Origin: Candidatus Thiosymbion ectosymbiont of Robbea hypermnestra
GTDB lineage: Bacteria > Pseudomonadota > Gammaproteobacteria > Chromatiales > Chromatiaceae
Direction of reading: 5' to 3'
Assembly (NCBI GenBank): GCA_020443945.1
Contig: JAIZWN010000699.1
Location: forward strand, 1 to 5,617
Length of the DNA: 5,617 bases
A program made the translations under genes and the position numbers. Shown here piece by piece: positions 5,603 to 5,617 of the stretch. The notes under the pieces are model-generated. The model was not told the origin of the DNA. It saw only the letters and a program-made list of their open reading frames with translations, and made no database searches. Position 1 is the stretch's first letter, and each line of letters starts with the position of its first letter.

Positions 5603-5617
5603 GACGGGGTAGGGGTC

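Larger units (their letters stand above)
5252..5617. other. Gene-free, palindrome-rich region upstream of the transporter operon
   Basis: No open frame here looks like a gene. The stretch holds three separate inverted-repeat structures (5295-5390, 5406-5470 and 5580-5602), with unremarkable sequence at 5471-5579. The promoter of the permease-adaptor operon should lie here, most simply in the AT-rich 5252-5294. On the - strand a TAGTAT that could serve as a -10 box lies shortly before the start, but I see no convincing -35 at the right distance, so I do not call a promoter. No ATPase gene precedes the permease within these 366 bp. Confidence 0.6.

Overview
The window looks like chromosomal sequence from a Gram-negative bacterium. 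The main support is a periplasmic adaptor with a TolC-docking-like motif, which implies an outer membrane. A REP-like palindrome of the ATTCCGGC...GCCGGAAT type, common in Proteobacteria, points the same way. No ribosomal or other taxonomic marker is present, so a proteobacterial origin is an inference and the genus cannot be named.

Layout. Positions ~6-518 hold a decayed IS200/IS605-type insertion sequence on the + strand. Its ends form hairpins, and its Y1 transposase gene (80-424) has lost in frame the segment that should carry the HUH motif, although the catalytic tyrosine region remains. Positions 519-579 hold nothing I can name. Positions 580-732 are a 153-bp non-coding element with nested imperfect terminal inverted repeats, resembling a MITE. 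It ends 20 bp from the stop codon of the next gene.

The other three genes are all on the - strand. In order of transcription they are a duplicated FtsX/MacB-type ABC permease (5242 to 2879), a HlyD/MacA-type membrane fusion protein (2874 to 1675), and a HAD-IIB (Cof-like) phosphatase (1562 to 753). The permease and adaptor genes are 4 nt apart and clearly form an operon. They should build the inner-membrane and periplasmic parts of a tripartite exporter. The ATPase that such a pump needs is not encoded in the window, and neither is an outer-membrane channel. The HAD gene is separated from the adaptor gene by 112 bp containing a 13-bp-stem hairpin. It is visibly more AT-rich than the transporter genes, so it may be an independent unit.

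The 366 bp upstream of the permease (5252-5617) contain no gene but are dense in palindromes: a 96-bp element with 23-bp inverted arms and a nested hairpin, a GTCGGGTT/AACCCGAC pair, and a REP-like palindrome at the end. The hairpin nested in the 96-bp element shares its sequence with the hairpin just downstream of the adaptor gene, so the two-gene transporter operon is bracketed by two copies of one small palindromic repeat.

Nothing here proves a new biological system. The points most worth checking are the ATPase-less exporter pair bracketed by related palindromes, the HUH-less transposase, and the undescribed-looking 153-bp and 96-bp inverted-repeat elements.
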